From Lentisphaeria bacterium UBA4640 (GTDB lineage Bacteria > Verrucomicrobiota > Lentisphaeria > Victivallales > UBA1829), in the NCBI GenBank assembly GCA_002405835.1, contig DHMO01000051.1, positions 9,030-31,994 on the forward strand: DNA of 22,965 bases. Direction: 5' to 3'. Below, piece after piece: positions 15,751-22,965 of this stretch; positions within the stretch are counted from its first letter, which is position 1; each line of letters begins with the position of its first letter. The notes beneath the pieces were generated by a model, which ran no database searches, had not been told where the DNA came from, and was given only the letters and a program-made list of their open reading frames with translations. The translations under genes were made by a program, and so were the position numbers.

Positions 15751-16728
15751 ATGTCAACAATACCAAATGTTTCGGCAGCCATCTACATCGGAGCCTACTC
15801 CGCGCAGATGCTGATCGCCCGCATGAAACCGGAACCCGGCTCTTTCGAACTTGTCAATCAGTTTACAACCCTGACCCACATGATGCAGGACTGTTCGGAG
15901 GACGGAATCGTTTCGGAAGCGGGGATGCAGCGGCTTTTCCATGTTTTGCGCGAGTTTCATCAGACCGGACTGCTGGAAGGCGTCACCACGTTCTACGTCG
16001 CCGCGACCTCTTCGCTGCGTTCGGTGACGAACCGGAGTCTGATTCTCCTCGGCTGTCAGCGCGAGTTCGGCGAATTCCCGCGTCTTCTCAGCGGGCGCGA
16101 CGAGGCGCGGCTGAATTTCATCGGCGCAATCTCCGACGCGATGGCGAACATGCCCGTCATCGCCTTCTATCCCGGATTCAACGACATCTGTTTCGCCTAC
16201 GGGACGGCGTCCCGGATCGACGGCGCGTTTGAAGTCGATTTCGGAATCAGCGACATCAATGAGCGGCTGGAGAAAATCCGCCGCATGGTATTCCGTCCTT
16301 TCCGCAACTTCGTGCTGCACCGCTATGTGCTCCGTCACCTCGCGGGCTTCTCCGCCGATTACAGAAAATGGCGCGAATCGATCACCATTGAGCCGGAATT
16401 CATGGCGATCGGTCCCGTGCCGATGGGGTGTCTGGCGCTCCTGACGAAACAGCCGGTATTCGGAACTGTGGATTCGATTTCGGCGATTCCGCAGACTGCG
16501 GCTTCGCTGACGGAGATGAGCCGTTCCCTGGTTCTCCAGCCGCCTGAGGCTCCGCTGAAACAGCCTGGAATCGACCGGGAGATGGCGCCTGTGCTCGCGG
16601 CGGGAATGATGACGCTCCGCTGTGCGCTTGAAATGACGGGAAGTTACGAATTCCGCGTAACGCCGTTCGGTGTCTGTGCGGGAATGCTGAAATCCCCCTC
16701 CTGGCTGTTCACGCAGACGAATGTATAA
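15751..16728 (+). CDS. Ppx/GppA-family protein with degenerate active site
   Basis: The 325-aa protein aligns by motif order with the N-terminal ASKHA-fold part of exopolyphosphatase/pppGpp phosphatase: AAIYIGAYSAQMLIA (residues 9-23) for the usual AAIDIGSNSxRLLI, then AATSSLR (84-90) and LLSGRDEARLNFIG (112-125). After these comes a strand-loop at 138-151 (AFYPGFNDICFAYG) in the position of the phosphate-binding DIGGGSTE loop. The catalytic-side Asp of the first loop is Tyr12 and the Gly-rich second loop is lost, so this is probably not an active phosphatase of the normal type. No C-terminal HD domain is present. It may sense a ligand or bind a partner. It faces the sigma factor gene tail to tail with 5 bp between stops. 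Confidence 0.72.
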   Translation: MSTIPNVSAAIYIGAYSAQMLIARMKPEPGSFELVNQFTTLTHMMQDCSEDGIVSEAGMQRLFHVLREFHQTGLLEGVTTFYVAATSSLRSVTNRSLILLGCQREFGEFPRLLSGRDEARLNFIGAISDAMANMPVIAFYPGFNDICFAYGTASRIDGAFEVDFGISDINERLEKIRRMVFRPFRNFVLHRYVLRHLAGFSADYRKWRESITIEPEFMAIGPVPMGCLALLTKQPVFGTVDSISAIPQTAASLTEMSRSLVLQPPEAPLKQPGIDREMAPVLAAGMMTLRCALEMTGSYEFRVTPFGVCAGMLKSPSWLFTQTNV

Positions 16729-16733
16729 CGGAA

Positions 16734-18143
16734 TCAGAGGAAGAAATCTTCCAGATATTTTCCGCGGTCGGAGTGCTTGCGGAGTTTTTCGAGTGTTTTC
16801 AATTCCAGCTGGCGCACCCGTTCGCGCGTGACATTGAAGATTTCGCTGACTTCGGTCAGTGTCTTGCAGGGCCCGCCGTCGAGTCCGTAACGCATGTTGA
16901 GCACCAGTTTTTCGCGTTCGGAAAGCTGGCTGATGGCGGCGGTCAGACGGCGTTTCAGCATTTTGCGGGCGAGCGATTTCATGGGGTCGTCCGACAGCTT
17001 GTCGCTGAGCAGGTTTTCGATTGTGAAATCCGGATCGTCCGTTGACTGCGGCGCCTGGAGCGAGATGCACTGAAGCGACATTTTTTTGATTGCGCTGACG
17101 CGTTCGCGCGGCAGTTCCATGATCTGCGCGAGTTCCTCAACCGTCGGTTCGGTTCCGTTGAGCTGAATGTAATTCTTTTCCGCAATGTTCATTTTGCGGA
17201 TGGTCGAGAGCATGTGGATGGGCAGCCGGATCACGCGGGACTGTGCGGAGAGGGCGCGCGCCACAGCCTGGCGCACCCACCACGAGGCGTAAGTGCAGAA
17301 GCGGTGTCCGAGCTTGTAGTCGAATTTTTCAAGCGCCTTCATGAGTCCGAGGTTGCCCTCCTGAATCAGGTCGCCGAACGGAAGCCCCTTGTGCTGATAA
17401 TGTTTTGCGATGTTGATGACAAGGCGCAGATTGGTTTCGAGCATCCGGAGTTTCCACCGGTCGATTTCCCGGCGCAGCTCCGCCATCCTGCGTGAGAGGG
17501 GGATCATCTCCTCCACGCTCATGAGAATGGTCTGTTCCAGATCGGCGGCGGCAAGGCGTCCCGCGTTGAAGTTGTCGAGATACCGGTTGACGACGTCCGC
17601 CCATTCCAGCAGTTTTTCGAGCACGGCTGGATGACGGTTGAGAATGTCGAATCCGTCTGTCCGGAGTCTTGCGAATTCGTCGCGGGTGACGACGCCGTAG
17701 ACGGCGCGCATCTGGCCGATAGCGGCGGAGATTCTTGCAGACCATTCCTTGCGGCTGGCCGGATTGTCGGGCAGGGGAGCGTTGTCGCGCGAGGAGGCGG
17801 GGAAAATGTCGGCGAAATCCGTTTCAGGGTCGGCGAGCAGTTTGAGGTGTTCATCGTAGACGAAAGCGAACTGGTAGACCGCCTCCCGGAGCTGACCGAT
17901 ATTTTCATCGATCTGTTTCCAGAGTTCGAGTTCCTCTTCTGCGGAGAGCTGGGGCATTTCGCCCATTTCGCGGAAATAACTGCGCAGGGCGTCCTGTTCC
18001 TCTTCCTGTGCGGAATGCTTTTTGTCGGGAACCGTTTTTTCCGCATTTTCCGGCAGCTGGTCAAAGCATTCGCGCATGGAGCGCGCCTCCCTCGCCGGCG
18101 ACGGGGGCATGACCGGAATATCGTTTTTAACTGGTTGTGACAT
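16734..18143 (-). CDS. RNA polymerase sigma-70 family factor (group 1 or 2)
   Basis: The 469-aa protein carries regions 1.2 (about 50-80, DALRSYFREMGEMPQLSAEE), a non-conserved helical insert (about 90-230), region 2 (NLRLVINIAKHYQHKGL to SRVIRLPIHM, 238-311), region 3, and region 4 with the helix-turn-helix VTRERVRQLELKTLEKL (438-454). The insert resembles that of primary sigma factors. Region 1.1 is absent or reduced to about 50 residues. In region 2.4 the -10-reading Gln is kept (Gln292) but the position of E. coli Thr440 is Ala295. RLPIH is the form seen in RpoS-type factors, so this may be a stationary-phase-type paralogue rather than the housekeeping factor. GGAG lies eight bases upstream of the ATG. 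Confidence 0.9.
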   Translation of the reverse strand: MSQPVKNDIPVMPPSPAREARSMRECFDQLPENAEKTVPDKKHSAQEEEQDALRSYFREMGEMPQLSAEEELELWKQIDENIGQLREAVYQFAFVYDEHLKLLADPETDFADIFPASSRDNAPLPDNPASRKEWSARISAAIGQMRAVYGVVTRDEFARLRTDGFDILNRHPAVLEKLLEWADVVNRYLDNFNAGRLAAADLEQTILMSVEEMIPLSRRMAELRREIDRWKLRMLETNLRLVINIAKHYQHKGLPFGDLIQEGNLGLMKALEKFDYKLGHRFCTYASWWVRQAVARALSAQSRVIRLPIHMLSTIRKMNIAEKNYIQLNGTEPTVEELAQIMELPRERVSAIKKMSLQCISLQAPQSTDDPDFTIENLLSDKLSDDPMKSLARKMLKRRLTAAISQLSEREKLVLNMRYGLDGGPCKTLTEVSEIFNVTRERVRQLELKTLEKLRKHSDRGKYLEDFFL

Positions 18144-18167
18144 AAAGAGTTCTCCGTAAACGGAATA

Positions 18168-18195
18168 ATATTAGCTCTCTTTCGTAGAAAGTCAA
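18168..18195 (-). promoter_or_regulatory. Promoter for the sigma factor gene
   Basis: On the minus strand TTGACT (18195-18190) and TAATAT (18173-18168) are 16 bp apart, giving a leader of about 20 bases before the ATG at 18143. Confidence 0.5.
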
Positions 18196-18245
18196 GCGGA
18201 TTCTAAAAAATAGAGACCTCGATTTCTGCAAAAAGTTCCTGTTTT

Positions 18246-19541
18246 TTATTTTTCCGCCAGATTCCGGTTGACGGGAGAGAGCTCCGCGCTTTTCCAGATG
18301 TCCTCGATTTCGCGGCATACGGGATCGGCGGTGTCGAGCCCTTTGTCCGGTGCGGGGTCCTGGAGGGTGCGCATGATCCGGACCGGGGTGATATCCTCCG
18401 GCGGAAGCGCAACCTGGAAGGCGTCGCCGCGCTCGCCCGGGGCGACTTTGACGAGGATTCCGGCGCCGCAGAGTTCATAGAGCAGAAGGCGCGTTGTGCG
18501 GACAGGGATTTCGAGTTTGCCGGAAAGTTCGGTATCCGTGAGCGGCGGCTGCCGGTCGAGGAATGCGCGGGCGCAGGCGCGGACGAGTTTGATTGCGTAA
18601 ACCAGCTTGCGGCGGTTGCCGACGGAGCCGTCGCCGGGCGTGCCTTCGTAGGAGCTGACGTTCTGACAGGCGAACGCGATTTCCGCACCGAGCAGGATGA
18701 AGGTCCAGCTGATCTGCAGCCAGATCAGGAAGAGCGGAAGCGCGGCGAAACTGCCGTAGATGGCGTTGTATTTCGCGACGTTGTACTGAGCCGCGATGTA
18801 GAGGACCTGGACGACGTAGTAGAGGACTCCCGCGATGAAACCTCCGGTTAGGGCGGGGATGATGCGCACGCGCGTATTGGGTATGAAGATGTAGATGAAT
18901 GCGAAAATCAGCCACGTGATGATGACCGGAAGAGTCCGGCTGAAGAGAGCGAGGAGCGCGTTCATCGTGCCGGAGATGCCGGGAATGGCGTTTGCCATTT
19001 GGCTGAGCTGAACCGTTGTGTAGACCGTGGCTCCGGTTGTGACGATGATGATGAGCGGGCAGAGCAGAACGATTGCGAGATAATCGCTGATTTTGCGGAG
19101 AATGGCGCGTCCGGTTTTGACGCCCCAGATGTCATTGAGCGACTTTTCGATCTGCATCATCAGGCGGATCGTGATATAGAGCAGGGCGATTGCGCCGATT
19201 CCGGCGATAAGCCCGCCTTTTGTATTCTCCAGCAGGTTGTTGGAGAATGTGATAATTTTCTCCGCGACTTCCTCTTTTCCGACGAGCGTTCCGCGGAACC
19301 ATGTTTCAAGCCGCGCATAGAGTCCGAATCCTTTTGCGATCGCGAAGGCGAGGGCGGCGACGGGAACGATTGCGAGGAGCGTGTAGTAGGTCAGCGCCGA
19401 AGCGTGCAGCATGCAGTTGTTTTTGAAGAAACAGCGGACGGAAAGCACGATGATGCGCAGGAGTGCGATGAGCGAGCGTACAAACGGAGGAAAATCGGCG
19501 GCGCGGAGCGTCCAGATTCCGGATTTGAAGAAGTTCAGCAT
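18246..19541 (-). CDS. yihY: YihY/BrkB family inner-membrane protein with C-terminal winged-helix extension
   Basis: About six transmembrane helices in the first 300 residues match the YihY/BrkB family, once misannotated as RNase BN. Family signals are NNCMLHASALTYYTLLAIVPV near the first helix, the IEKSLNDIWGVKTGR loop, and YNAIYGSFAALPLFLIWLQ before the last helix. The last 110 residues are soluble, with a helix-turn-helix-like stretch (LTDTELSGKLEIPVRTTRLL, then LYELCGAGIL) typical of a winged helix. Such extensions occur in some members; the role is unknown, perhaps regulatory. AAGGA lies ten bases before the ATG. It is transcribed alone from its own promoter. Confidence 0.9.
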   Translation of the reverse strand: MLNFFKSGIWTLRAADFPPFVRSLIALLRIIVLSVRCFFKNNCMLHASALTYYTLLAIVPVAALAFAIAKGFGLYARLETWFRGTLVGKEEVAEKIITFSNNLLENTKGGLIAGIGAIALLYITIRLMMQIEKSLNDIWGVKTGRAILRKISDYLAIVLLCPLIIIVTTGATVYTTVQLSQMANAIPGISGTMNALLALFSRTLPVIITWLIFAFIYIFIPNTRVRIIPALTGGFIAGVLYYVVQVLYIAAQYNVAKYNAIYGSFAALPLFLIWLQISWTFILLGAEIAFACQNVSSYEGTPGDGSVGNRRKLVYAIKLVRACARAFLDRQPPLTDTELSGKLEIPVRTTRLLLYELCGAGILVKVAPGERGDAFQVALPPEDITPVRIMRTLQDPAPDKGLDTADPVCREIEDIWKSAELSPVNRNLAEK

Positions 19542-19579
19542 ATCAGCTTTTTCCTTTTTGTTTAGGGAAGCATTTACGG

Positions 19580-19608
19580 AATATACACCGCATTTGCCTT
19601 TTTTGCAA
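19580..19608 (-). promoter_or_regulatory. Promoter for the YihY-like gene
   Basis: On the minus strand TTGCAA (19608-19603) and TATATT (19585-19580) are exactly 17 bp apart, with the start predicted near 19573 and a leader of about 30 bases. Confidence 0.6.
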
Positions 19609-19895
19609 TCTTTTATGCCGGAAAAGGTTTGATGAAGTGCCCTGGCTGTTTTCCTGTTTTTCCGAATTTTTCCATTTTTTTATTATCTTTTTGCGAGATG
19701 ATCAAAACATCGGCAAAAAGCACCATATCCTGGATTTTTCGATAATGATGACAGTTTTTCATAAATCCGGTAAATGCACAGAGAGAGCTGCTCCATATAA
19801 CTCAGGCATGACAAAAGCGCGCCCCCTTCCGCTGAATCTCTGCATCCACCGTAAAAATCATGTCTTATTGAGCAGACACTAAATAAGTTTGAAAA
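19609..19895 (+). other. Intergenic stretch with no supported gene
   Basis: Low-GC spacer between the stop of the cardiolipin synthase gene and the YihY promoter. An 81-codon plus-strand frame (19637-19882) has no ribosome site and an implausible composition. I see no hairpin with a T-run that would clearly end the cardiolipin synthase transcript; a loose CGGAAAA/TTTTCCG pair near 19619 and 19659 is too far apart to call. Confidence 0.5.
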
Positions 19896-21374
19896 TCAGA
19901 GCATCGGCGTCAGAAGCGCGCAGAGATTTTCCACCGCGCGGACGGCGCCTTTTTTTTGCGCGAGCGATTCCGGGGTGATTTCATCGGAAGCGGCAAGTTC
20001 GCGTTCCAGCTCCTGCTTCAGCGTATCCAGAAATGCGGAGCCGCGGATGACGGCGTCCAGCTCAAAGTTGAGACGGAAGCTGCGGACATCGCAATTGCTG
20101 GAGCCTACAAGAGCCCACTCATGGTCGACGAGCATCGCTTTCGCATGAACGAACACGCCGCGACGTTCAAAGATGCGGACTCCGTCCTCCAAAAGCGGAG
20201 CGTAGAAGCTGCGCGAGGCGAGTTTGACGTAAAAATGGTTGTTGTTCAGCGGAACGATAATTCGCACGTCCGTTCCGCGCGCGGCCGCCATGCGCAATGC
20301 CATCAGGAACGGCGTATCGGGGACAAAGTAGGGGCTGATGATCCAGATGCTTTTCTTCGCGGTGGCAACGGCTGTGTGGAAAATTTTTTCGCTTCCTTCA
20401 TAGCACTGTCCCCAGCCGGAGGCGACGAGACGGAGCGTGTGGTCGCCCTTCCGTCCGGGCGGGGGGAGAATGAAACTGGAGACGATGCTTTCGGGCGTTT
20501 CGTTGGCTGCGTACATCCAGTCGCGCAGGAAAATCAGTTCGAGTTCGCCGACGGCGGGGCCTTCGATGCGGCAGTGGAGGTCGTGAATCGCGCTGTCTCC
20601 ATGACGTTTTGCGGGAACGTTTTCCGCGCTGATGTTGATTCCTCCGAGAAAAGCGACGCATCCGTCCACGACGAGCAGTTTACGGTGGTTGCGCATCTGC
20701 ATTCTCCAGCGGGTGAAGCTGTTCATCAGGGAAAACGGGCGGATTTTGAACGTTCTGATGCCGCGTCCGAAGCGGTTGAACATGCGGTAGAATGCGGACC
20801 AGAAACTGCCGAAGCTGTCGTAAAGGATCTTGACTTCAACTCCGGTGGAAGCCTTGTATTCGAGCGCTTTGAGAATGTCGCGCCCGATTTCGTCGTCGGC
20901 GATGATGAAGCTCTGGAGGAGGACTGCATGCTTTGCATCGTGGATTGCGCGGAGCATTTCCGGATAGGCCGCGGTGCCGTCGCGGAGCAGTTTCACACTG
21001 TTTCCTGCGATTGCCCGGGTGGCGGGGAGGATGCTGTCGAGCGTCCGTGCGGAAACGGTTCCCCCCTCGCGGACGAACGGTTCGATCTGTTCGAGATAGC
21101 GGGCGACGGTTTCATTCTGTCTGATTCTGGCAGGAAAATCGTCTGCGGAATCCGCCACGCGTTTCCCGATGGAGCTTCTGCGGCTGCGTCCGGCGAAGAA
21201 ATAGAGAATGACGCCGAAAACGGGGAAAGCGAAGATGACCATGAACCAGAGCAGAGTCCTTTGCGGTTCATCGCCCTGATTGCGCAGGATGTCGATTGCG
21301 CAGAGCAGTTCCGCGAGGACGAGCAGTGCGATCCACGCGGTGTAGCTCAGAGTCAAGATTTGCTGAATTTCCAT
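19896..21374 (-). CDS. cls: Cardiolipin synthase (phospholipase D superfamily)
   Basis: Cls condenses two phosphatidylglycerol molecules to cardiolipin and glycerol at the inner membrane. The 492-aa protein has two N-terminal transmembrane helices (about 9-28 and 40-58, with a short loop between), then two phospholipase D halves. The HKD motifs are complete: His230/Lys232/Asp237 in HRKLLVVD and His410/Lys412/Asp417 in HAKAMLVD, each followed by a G-x-x-N (LGGIN and VGSSN). The ATG at 21374 is chosen because GGAGGT lies six bases upstream and the membrane helix begins straight after; an open frame from a TTG at 21428 would read through the leader hairpin. The ribosome site sits in a perfect 13-bp stem. 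It is monocistronic. Confidence 0.94.
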   Translation of the reverse strand: MEIQQILTLSYTAWIALLVLAELLCAIDILRNQGDEPQRTLLWFMVIFAFPVFGVILYFFAGRSRRSSIGKRVADSADDFPARIRQNETVARYLEQIEPFVREGGTVSARTLDSILPATRAIAGNSVKLLRDGTAAYPEMLRAIHDAKHAVLLQSFIIADDEIGRDILKALEYKASTGVEVKILYDSFGSFWSAFYRMFNRFGRGIRTFKIRPFSLMNSFTRWRMQMRNHRKLLVVDGCVAFLGGINISAENVPAKRHGDSAIHDLHCRIEGPAVGELELIFLRDWMYAANETPESIVSSFILPPPGRKGDHTLRLVASGWGQCYEGSEKIFHTAVATAKKSIWIISPYFVPDTPFLMALRMAAARGTDVRIIVPLNNNHFYVKLASRSFYAPLLEDGVRIFERRGVFVHAKAMLVDHEWALVGSSNCDVRSFRLNFELDAVIRGSAFLDTLKQELERELAASDEITPESLAQKKGAVRAVENLCALLTPML

Positions 21375-21381
21375 AAAGATA

Positions 21382-21421
21382 CCTCCGCTTCCGGGATGGA
21401 AGGTATCACCGGAAGCGGAGG
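21382..21421 (-). promoter_or_regulatory. Ribosome-site-sequestering hairpin in the cls leader
   Basis: CCTCCGCTTCCGG and CCGGAAGCGGAGG are perfect 13-bp arms around a 14-base loop. On the cls strand the downstream arm contains the GGAGG of the ribosome binding site, so the folded mRNA would hide it. The loop also carries GATACCTTCC, which can pair with GGAGGTATC over the same ribosome site with one bulged base, giving a second, exclusive fold. The transcription start is not identified; it must lie beyond 21421 for the stem to form in RNA. Confidence 0.7.
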
Positions 21422-21584
21422 AAGTCAAATGGATTCTTTTATTTTTCGGGAAAAGTTGTGGAGCCGGAGTTCAAATCCACGATGGACATCATTGCTCCGC
21501 GAATGCTTTGATTTTCTTTTTGTGCGACCATTGAATATATCACATACAGTTTCGGTAACTCCGGACAACAAATATGGTGGAATT

Positions 21585-21725
21585 TCAAAACAAGGAGTTG
21601 AAAAAAACGGACAAGGTGTTAGAGTATTCCCTAACAAGGAATCTATGTTCAGGATTGCCACGGCGCTCCTGAGCAAACTGGACGAAAAGTGGCTTGCCGA
21701 TGGGACGGGCTATTTAAATGGTTGA
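21585..21725 (+). pseudogene. C-terminal remnant of an IS256-type (Mutator) transposase
   Basis: In the frame ending at the stop 21723-21725, GVRVFPNKESMFRIATALL followed by EKWLADGTGYLNG resembles the C-terminal end of IS256-family transposases, which typically read VxxFPNxxSxxRLxxALL...EWxxGxxYL. Nothing upstream in the frame is recognisable as transposase: the frame runs into the antisense of cls by chance. The DDE catalytic residues are missing, so it is dead. It lies where the GC-rich core gives way to AT-richer DNA, consistent with past insertion and deletion. Recognition is from motif memory only. Confidence 0.45.
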
Positions 21726-21783
21726 CGGCAGGGATTCAGAGAATTTACAGAAAAACGTTACGTGGCTACAAATGGAGGCCGTG

Positions 21784-22680
21784 ATGGAGGCAGAACTGAA
21801 GAAAATCTTGGCGAGCAGTCCTTGGAACCAGACGGAAATAGAAGACTGGCGAAATATCTTGAATGCAGGGCAATCAGGAGAATTTATCTTGAAAGCTGAT
21901 GCCGATGTCATTGCGTCCTATAACCGGGAATGTACCAAGGTGAACTATTTTATTCACACCTCTCTTCTTCCCCAACCGTTTATTGGAAACCCGGAAGCAC
22001 CTATCTGGATCCTGAATCAGAATCCGGGGTATTGTGAAATCGACCATTATGAGATGTTGGGAGAGAAAACAGAAATTCAAGAGTGGATGAATAAAAATAA
22101 CATCACGTTGCGCCCGGAAACAGAAAATAGGGATTCTCTTGAAAAACGTCAGAAAATGATATTGGAACAGCTTACATTTGCAAATCCGATAGATTTTTAT
22201 ATTCTTGATGCGAGCTTTCATACGAATAAACATGTGGGAAATGGAGCTTTTGGCGGCTACGAATGGTGGAAACAAAACTTGTTGGGAACTGAAAAATCTG
22301 CACTGTTCTGCAAGGGAGATAAGAAAATGCTCTCTAAATTCTTTGCTCTGGAGATATCTCCCTATCACTCCAAGAAATTTGACAGAAAAATTTCTATAAA
22401 GACAGCGCATTACACGTTTTGGAAAGAGTTGATCTCTTATGCTTTAAAAAGAGGAAAATTGTTGATTTGCCGTAAGATGCAAATTGTCGAAGAAATTCAG
22501 AAAATCCCTGATTTTGAGAAGAACAAGGATAATGTTTTGTGTTTTGTCAGTCGGAGGACCTTTTTATCCAACGGAAATTTGATTTCACTGGAAGACTATG
22601 CAAAAAGTGAAAGGACAGAAGAAGCGAAAAAATATGCGGCAGACCTGGTTTATGCTGCATTGAATAAAAAGTCGGAATAA
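21784..22680 (+). CDS. Uncharacterised protein with uracil-DNA-glycosylase-like motif
   Basis: Start at 21784 is supported by GGAGG five bases upstream; in-frame ATGs at 21772 and 21718 lack a site, and the latter overlaps the transposase remnant. The 298-aa product has no signal peptide or membrane segment. PFIGNPEAPIWILNQNPGY (residues 65-83) has the strand-then-NPG loop of uracil-DNA-glycosylase-superfamily proteins. A late strand VLCFVSRRTF (about 251-260), followed by SNGN, could hold the second motif, but no classical HPS is seen. Between them lie helices and aromatic stretches. Whether it cuts DNA bases or only shares the fold is unknown. The gene is AT-rich like its surroundings and stands alone, suggesting an acquired gene. 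Confidence 0.72.
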   Translation: MEAELKKILASSPWNQTEIEDWRNILNAGQSGEFILKADADVIASYNRECTKVNYFIHTSLLPQPFIGNPEAPIWILNQNPGYCEIDHYEMLGEKTEIQEWMNKNNITLRPETENRDSLEKRQKMILEQLTFANPIDFYILDASFHTNKHVGNGAFGGYEWWKQNLLGTEKSALFCKGDKKMLSKFFALEISPYHSKKFDRKISIKTAHYTFWKELISYALKRGKLLICRKMQIVEEIQKIPDFEKNKDNVLCFVSRRTFLSNGNLISLEDYAKSERTEEAKKYAADLVYAALNKKSE

Positions 22681-22793
22681 CACGGAACCAAGATCGGCAG
22701 GGTGGTCTTCCTACATGGCTGGCAATGAATGTCCTGATAACATTTGCCGGTCATTTTGCTTCTATAATATAGTCGATTATGCAAAAGCCTGAT

Positions 22794-22837
22794 GCGAGAA
22801 GAAAAGGTCTTTTGAAGGAAGGTTCTTTTCTTCTTGC
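22794..22837. terminator. Inverted repeat between convergent genes, possible weak terminator
   Basis: AGAAGAAAAG (22797-22806) and CTTTTCTTCT (22825-22834) are perfect arms. One wobble and two outer G-C pairs extend this to 13 bp around an 18-base loop. It sits between the convergent ends at 22680 and 22850. The arms are T-rich on either strand but no clean terminal T-run follows. Confidence 0.4.
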
Positions 22838-22849
22838 ACTCTCCCTTTT

Positions 22850-22965
22850 TCAAGTCTTTTCAGACAGCATAATTGGCGTGCCAATCGGATAACGATAACG
22901 TTCGAGAAATTGCGCACATTTGATGGGATAGAGGCTTGAAAAAGCCTGTTTCCATGATTGATTAT
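22850..22965 (-). CDS. C-terminal end of an unknown protein (partial, runs off the window)
   Basis: On the minus strand a frame open from the window edge to a TGA at 22850-22852 encodes 37 visible residues, with protein-like composition: SLYPIKCAQFLERYRYPIG followed by TPIMLSEKT. The other two minus frames stop early or look random. No family is recognised. Its stop lies just before the inverted repeat at 22794-22837, as expected for a gene end. Confidence 0.4.
   Translation of the reverse strand, partial: NQSWKQAFSSLYPIKCAQFLERYRYPIGTPIMLSEKT

Noticed and set aside
15754..17070. 438-codon minus-strand frame across the Ppx-like gene and the 3' end of the sigma factor gene
   Set aside because: Rich in Arg/His with no recognisable motif, no ribosome site, and it conflicts with two well-supported genes.
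21455..21485. tRNA-like 3' end (GAGTTCAAATCC resembling a T-arm) at the composition border, possible attachment site
   Set aside because: The five bases before TTCAAAT do not pair with those after it, no acceptor or anticodon arms fit upstream, and no CCA follows.
19956..21725. 589-codon plus-strand frame opposite cls
   Set aside because: It is antisense to a gene with complete cardiolipin synthase motifs; open only because of the GC-rich codon pattern. Only its last 45 or so codons, beyond cls, look like protein.
22872..22885. Palindrome ATTGGC-GT-GCCAAT resembling a LacI-type operator
   Set aside because: It lies inside the apparent coding end of the minus-strand partial gene and is not near a promoter; likely chance.

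Overview
The window has a GC-rich core of ordinary housekeeping-type genes (about 3480-21420) between two visibly AT-richer, accessory-looking ends. Sample counts: 22 of 60 bases are G+C in 2641-2700, 41 of 60 in 10861-10920, and 20 of 60 in 22441-22500. The gene set, long C-terminal extensions and small coiled-coil proteins fit a Gram-negative, probably anaerobic bacterium. I lean toward the PVC superphylum, possibly Lentisphaerota/Victivallales. That is inference from protein character, not from a marker gene.

Left end (1-3453): two co-directional genes about 20 bp apart. The first, cut off at its 5' side by the window edge, carries at least eight tandem CxxC-x8-CxxxH zinc-ribbon-like repeats, a beta-rich middle and a C-terminal trypsin-fold serine protease with an intact His/Asp/Ser triad. 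The second is a coiled-coil protein with a membrane hairpin near its C-terminus. This is the best candidate for an undescribed system.

Core: (i) on the minus strand, a siroheme nitrite/sulfite reductase followed by a MATE exporter; (ii) divergently, a SixA-like phosphatase coupled to a large YkgJ-type Cys-cluster protein; (iii) a minus operon of a 72-aa protein, pdxA and a small secreted protein, whose tail overlaps the YkgJ-type gene; (iv) a plus operon of an ABC-F ATPase and mazG, ending in a strong terminator; (v) a 78-aa protein gene and a possible decayed gene converging on that terminator; (vi) a tightly overlapping minus operon of DAHP synthase, Nudix hydrolase and an 87-aa coiled-coil protein; (vii) a Ppx/GppA-like probable pseudoenzyme; (viii) a sigma-70 family factor; (ix) a YihY/BrkB-type membrane protein; (x) a cardiolipin synthase whose ribosome binding site lies in a perfect 13-bp stem.

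Right end (21430-22965): a probable remnant of an IS256-type transposase, a gene with a uracil-DNA-glycosylase-like NPG motif, and the C-terminal end of a minus-strand gene running off the window.

Several promoters share a -10 element TATATT 16-17 bp from a TTG-type -35. Many genes are translationally coupled by 4-nt ATGA overlaps. No tRNA, rRNA or CRISPR array was found.
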